This document shows positions 60,011-64,000 of a stretch of 64,000 bases of DNA, piece by piece. A program made the position numbers and the translations under genes. Every line of letters begins with the position of its first letter. The stretch's first letter is position 1. The stretch comes from Gibbula magus. Its lineage: Eukaryota > Mollusca > Gastropoda > Trochida > Trochidae. The stretch is taken from assembly GCA_936450465.1 (NCBI GenBank), contig OW388303.1:3679693-3743692 (forward strand). The letters run 5' to 3'. The notes below the pieces were generated by a model. It was not told where the DNA came from. It did no database searches and was given only the letters and a program-made list of their open reading frames with translations.

Positions 60011-60850
60011 AGAGCAATCACGGATGTTGATGAAAATATCAAAACTTTTCCAAAAATCTATCTCCGTGAAATAAATACACTTAATTTTTCCCTAATTTTT
60101 CCGACTTTAAATAAGTCGAGAAATTCCATTAATTAGTAAACGTGTTTTCCAGTCTAAATATAGATCCGGTCTATTATTTTCAATCGCAAAGCATTATGGT
60201 CTAGCTCACACACAGTAAACAAAGACATGAAAGAATAAAAAAAAATATGAGCAATGAAAGAAATCGAAATATATAATTTTTTGACGGTTATTTATTTACC
60301 ATTTCATTTAATTATGTATTTGCTACAGATATTCGAATATTTGTTTTACCCAACTAGGTATTTTTCTTGAATTTTTTAATTAATGAGAGTAAAAATTTGT
60401 CATAATTTGCTGGGTCTTATCTCAATAAAAAAAACATTCAACAGGAAATAATGTTTATATTCTCAGGACATTAAATAACCTAGTTTGTAAAGCAATCGTC
60501 ACATTCAGTAATGTGTGACAAGGGTACTTTGCAAGAGAGACACGTGAATCATGTGCAGCACATGGGTTGTTATGGCAACTTGCGCTAGAGACGAGCCTTC
60601 ACGCTTCGGAAGCGCTTGCTGTTTGTGTAGTACGTATTACGCAAAAAAGGGGACTCTGTTTATATACGTCAGATACCCGTAGCGCGCGCTAGTCGAAGTG
60701 ATACTTCTCTTTGAAACCAAATTGCAATACATTGTCTTGATATGAAAATTATTTAATATATGCCATGTTGTAGATACAAGTTTTCTCTGGCGAATGACGT
60801 TAACAGTATATTTTCCACAAATTTGAAACACTAACATCCGTGATGGCTCT
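60011..60850. mobile_element. 840-bp piggyBac-type MITE with TTAA target duplication
   Basis: The left end AGAGCAATCACGGATGTT is mirrored by AACATCCGTGATGGCTCT. TTAA lies on both sides (60007-60010, 60851-60854). The empty site is seen in module A at about 41114 (AACCTAAAGGGTAT). TTAA duplication is diagnostic of piggyBac-type transposition. No transposase inside, so it is non-autonomous. A second copy starts at 63606 in module C. Confidence 0.88.
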
Positions 60851-61205
60851 TTAAGGGTATAGTAAGTGCAGGAATGTCATACGCAATGAATTGTATCGGT
60901 TCATAAGAACAGTACGTTGAAATGTAGTGTGTTATGTGGCAACACAGTATACACATATATCATTACAATTAATATTCTCAAATGTTCAAGGTTACGGGGA
61001 AATCATTGCATATATTAATTGTAACTCCATACATGTATCATTATTTACCTGACAGTCACTTTCGAAGTTAGCAAAGAAACCATCACATACAGCGACGTTT
61101 CTATTTTGACCTTCGTTTCGTGTTTCAACCACATGAAGTTGGCAAGTAAACATTTATTTATCTACAGCCACTGCGTGACTTTCATCTTGTGTTTCACCCA
61201 CAAGG

Positions 61206-61533
61206 ATGGTAATATTACTTGTACTGTGTGCTATAGTACTTGTCAACATAAACTTACATCCACCTGTTTCCTGTCATTCCCAAACTGAAGGCTACTTTAT
61301 TCATCATAGCAGCACAGACGACGACTCGTTAGTTGTACCAGAGAATATGTTAACTGCGAAATTGAAGCGGAAACTGTTGTGTGCACAGCTGTGCGTGGAA
61401 ACTATGAAATGCAACAGTTATTTCTACAGATATTTGACTGGAGATTGTGTCCTTCACGGGAATGCATTGGCCATAAAAGTAAGCAAGACGGTAGCAGATT
61501 GGTTGTATATGAAGAGAAGACGTTCTTACGAAG
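61206..61533 (+). CDS. Duplicated exon 1 of the secreted-protein gene (copy B)
   Basis: It differs from exon 1 of the main gene at four positions: three amino-acid changes (A2V, Y18H, E92V) and one silent change. Signal peptide, all four cysteines, start context and donor (GTACCA) are intact. No exon 2 follows in the window. If spliced it would have to use an exon beyond 64000. If not spliced, it would read on into intron sequence and give a 128-residue product. A partial gene or alternative first exon is possible. Confidence 0.75.
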
Positions 61534-62213
61534 GTACCAATATATTTCTTCTGTACACTTATTGGGCATATTCCTGCACTACCACTGGCTGAAACATTTT
61601 TAGAAAAAAAATTCTGTTTCATTTGTTTTATCATGGTAGTTCAGTTGGTTCAAACAAACATGTCATCGGGAAACAAAATATTTCTTTTGACCATGGTGCT
61701 GTATATTTTTATTTGGGAAACATCATTTTATAAATATTTATTAATAATCTTAACTAGATCTTTATTCACAAAGAATATTGTATCTCGATATTAACGTAGA
61801 AATATATAACGTATTAAGGCCAGCATGCAACTAATCCTCTCTTTAAAGTTCTCTTAGCGCTTGGATTTTAAAAACTAAATTTCATATTCAATGAATTATA
61901 CACGTTAAGTAATATTATAAATCAGGATATCATGGTATAATGTATTTATGCAGTCTATGACGGTCGGAATAGGCAAACAAGTGTGACGTTACCACTAACG
62001 TCAGGCAAGATGACGTTTCAGCACCTTAATGGCGGACAGTCACGTGACACCAAGATGGCGGCCCATGCCTATGGAAATAGAAACGTCTATAGAACCAGAT
62101 TGGATGGAAAAGAAACGTCCCATACAAAATGTCAAATATTTCAATCCATGAGCATTACATACGACTGAAACAGAGTTGCATAATGCCTTCAGAAGCCGAC
62201 AAAAATAAGTATG

Positions 62214-64000
62214 TCCCCCCTTCCTCCAATTCACCTTAGAATAGCAAAATAGTTCAATCTTAAAAGTTATGCACTGAGCACAAACCCTACCATTCGAAAA
62301 GACTAAATCCAAAAGTATTGCCACGGGACCAGAAAGAAATTGAATTGACAAGCAGCTCAATATCCCATAAGGCACATTTATAGTGAAGGTGATATGGAGA
62401 GGCAGTATACCAAATTTAGAGTTATGTTCCGGAAACAAACCCTAGCATAAAGACATAGTCCAAATTGTTTCAGTCGTTGTAACCATATGAAATCGCTAGT
62501 TGAATAGTTAAGTAATCCATTTATCGAAATTTTGGGTTGTTTTGATGAAGTTTTCTATTTTATATGATCAGTTTAAAAGTTGGGAAAACGCGTTAAATTA
62601 AGATTAGCGGCCATAAGACTCCTCCACATACATCACAGCACGATACCGTGACGACCGCCAGCGCACTTTCATTCTGGTCACCGGGGCTTCATTAGGCACT
62701 TTGTTAAAAAGCTGTATATAAGTAATTTATGGGTCGATTCAGAAATTTAAAATCGAGCAATTGTCAAATTGAAACCCCTTTTCAATGAATACGAAAGTGA
62801 CCAAATGTCATTTCATCTAACCTTTAATGTACAGACCCAAGTAAAAATCCTCGGCAACAATCTCCTGAAATGTTCAGATCATTGCTGGAATATGTTTTCC
62901 GAAGTGAAGGAACCTTTCCCTTTATCCCTCACAGTGTTCCAAAAGAGTTTTTGCATTAATTCTGGAGCCAAACATTTTCTATTTCATTGTCATTGTTCAT
63001 TTCAATGTCATTTTTAACACAAGGTGGCATAACGTCATGATAGCGTATGCTGGATAGTGTCATGTGTGACTTTCGACTTTATTTTACATTGTCCTTGAGT
63101 TGCTAATACAGGTTTTAGTTTCGTATCATTTTATCTAACTTTCACATTTCATGAATTAGTCTAACCGGTACCGGTTATTTAAAGCTACTATAAAAATAAA
63201 AATAATTTTAATCTACTGTCTGTAAGGAAGAAACTAAGTCAGAGCTCCAAATAATCGAGTACAGAGACTAGAAATCATTTGTCAAAATCTGTCAGCTCAA
63301 ATAAGTTATTTAAGAATAAGGGCGCACCTTTTTGTAAACATTTGCAACGTGAATCGTGGGTGAAGGGACATAAGCAGAGAAGTAATTTTGTTCCGTGTAC
63401 TCTTACGATTGTGTCATGTCATACACATCGGTCATACAAATGTATATCAAGTAAATAGCGAGACTACCACCAACTGTTTCCAGTGATCAAAGTATCCTAT
63501 TCACATCTCCTTTCTCCGTGGTTTTACACGTTAATATAATATTAATAACATTTTCTATTATCAGAGGCCGTTCCCGGGTTACTGTTTGATTCATTTCAAC
63601 CTTAAAGAGCAATCACGGATGTTGATGAAAATATCAAAACTTTTCCAAAAATCTATCTCCGTGAAATAAATACACTTAATTTTTCCCTAATTTTTCCGAC
63701 TTTAAATAAGTCGAGAAATTCCATTAATTAGTAAACGTGTTTTCCAGTCTAAATATAGATCCGGTCTATTATTTTCAATCGCAAAGCATTATGGTCTAGC
63801 TCACACACAGTAAACAAAGACATGAAAGAATAAAAAAAAATATGAGCAATGAAAGAAATCGAAATATATAATTTTTTGACGGTTATTTATTTACCATTTC
63901 ATTTAATTATGTATTTGCTACAGATATTCGAATATTTGTTTTACCCAACTAGGTATTTTTCTTGAATTTTTTAATTAATGAGAGTAAAAATTTGTCATAA
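62214..64000 (+). repeat. Module C: third copy, truncated by the window end
   Basis: Apparently identical to module B over every stretch compared by eye. It carries one 601-bp deletion (joining the equivalents of B 58790 and B 59412, around 62982-63005), which removes the TCAAGGTCA/CACGTG site. The window ends inside its copy of the TTAA-flanked transposon, before exon 1. Confidence 0.92.
63606..64000. mobile_element. piggyBac-type MITE, second copy (partial at window end)
   Basis: TTAA at 63602-63605 followed by AGAGCAATCACGGATGTT, matching 60011 onward. It is at the orthologous position in module C, so it was copied with the module rather than inserted separately. Confidence 0.9.

Larger units (their letters stand above)
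58018..62213 (+). repeat. Module B: duplicated upstream region and exon 1, 4196-bp tandem unit
   Basis: From 58270 it follows module A. The leading 58018-58270 has no equivalent next to A but is present at the start of module C. Offset between B and C is 4196 bases. It contains an 840-bp TTAA-flanked transposon absent from A and lacks about 725 bp of A's intron 1. After the equivalent of A 43185 it breaks off and joins module C at ATGTCCCCCC. Exons 2-6 are not included. Confidence 0.92.

Overview
This window looks like AT-rich nuclear DNA from an invertebrate, most likely a lophotrochozoan and probably a bivalve mollusc. The evidence is long introns with GT-AG junctions, a conserved animal gene with many small exons, a very dense load of small inverted-repeat transposons, a tRNA-derived SINE, and tandem repeats of about 150 bp of a kind I associate with bivalve genomes. 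No bacterial operons, CRISPR arrays or rRNA genes are visible. The species assignment is inference.

Two multi-exon genes can be assembled by hand. (1) On the minus strand, 29824 down to 12947, ten exons with perfect phase continuity encode the first 407 residues of an FHIP2 (FAM160B) protein, a subunit of FTS-Hook-FHIP dynein adaptor complexes. The C-terminal half expected from the family is not found in the 12.9 kb further downstream. Its introns are packed with mobile elements: a 4.4-kb element with very long inverted repeats (13260-17620), a 1.55-kb hAT-like element (21912-23466), a 526-bp inverted-repeat element, a 9-bp-TSD element, a 150-bp tandem array, and a 49-bp minisatellite that copies a splice boundary. 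(2) On the plus strand, 41456 to 54649, six exons encode a complete predicted secreted protein of 382 residues. It has a signal peptide, a PAN/apple-like four-cysteine region and YWTD-like beta-propeller repeats. I do not recognise it as a named gene.

Layout: 1-2040 is a diverged, inverted copy of the DNA upstream of gene 2. 2040-8520 is AT-rich with scattered MITEs and short-motif clusters. 8526-10575 (minus) is a three-exon OTU-like plus zinc-ribbon pseudogene. 12000-29950 is the FHIP2 5' half and its promoter. 29060-32270 holds a SINE, hairpins and a pogo/Tigger transposase broken by a nested insertion. 35470-36600 is a decayed Tc1/mariner element. 38400-43185 is the upstream region and first exon of gene 2. 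43186-54970 is the rest of gene 2 and its poly(A) signal. 55000-58017 is intergenic with a tandem repeat. 58018-64000 contains two further copies (B and C) of the upstream/exon-1 module, B with an intact duplicated first exon and C cut by the window end.

The most interesting part is this repeated promoter-plus-first-exon module. It is seen four times in different states (A full gene, B exon 1 only, C truncated, D inverted and old), with transposon insertions and deletions that allow the events to be ordered.
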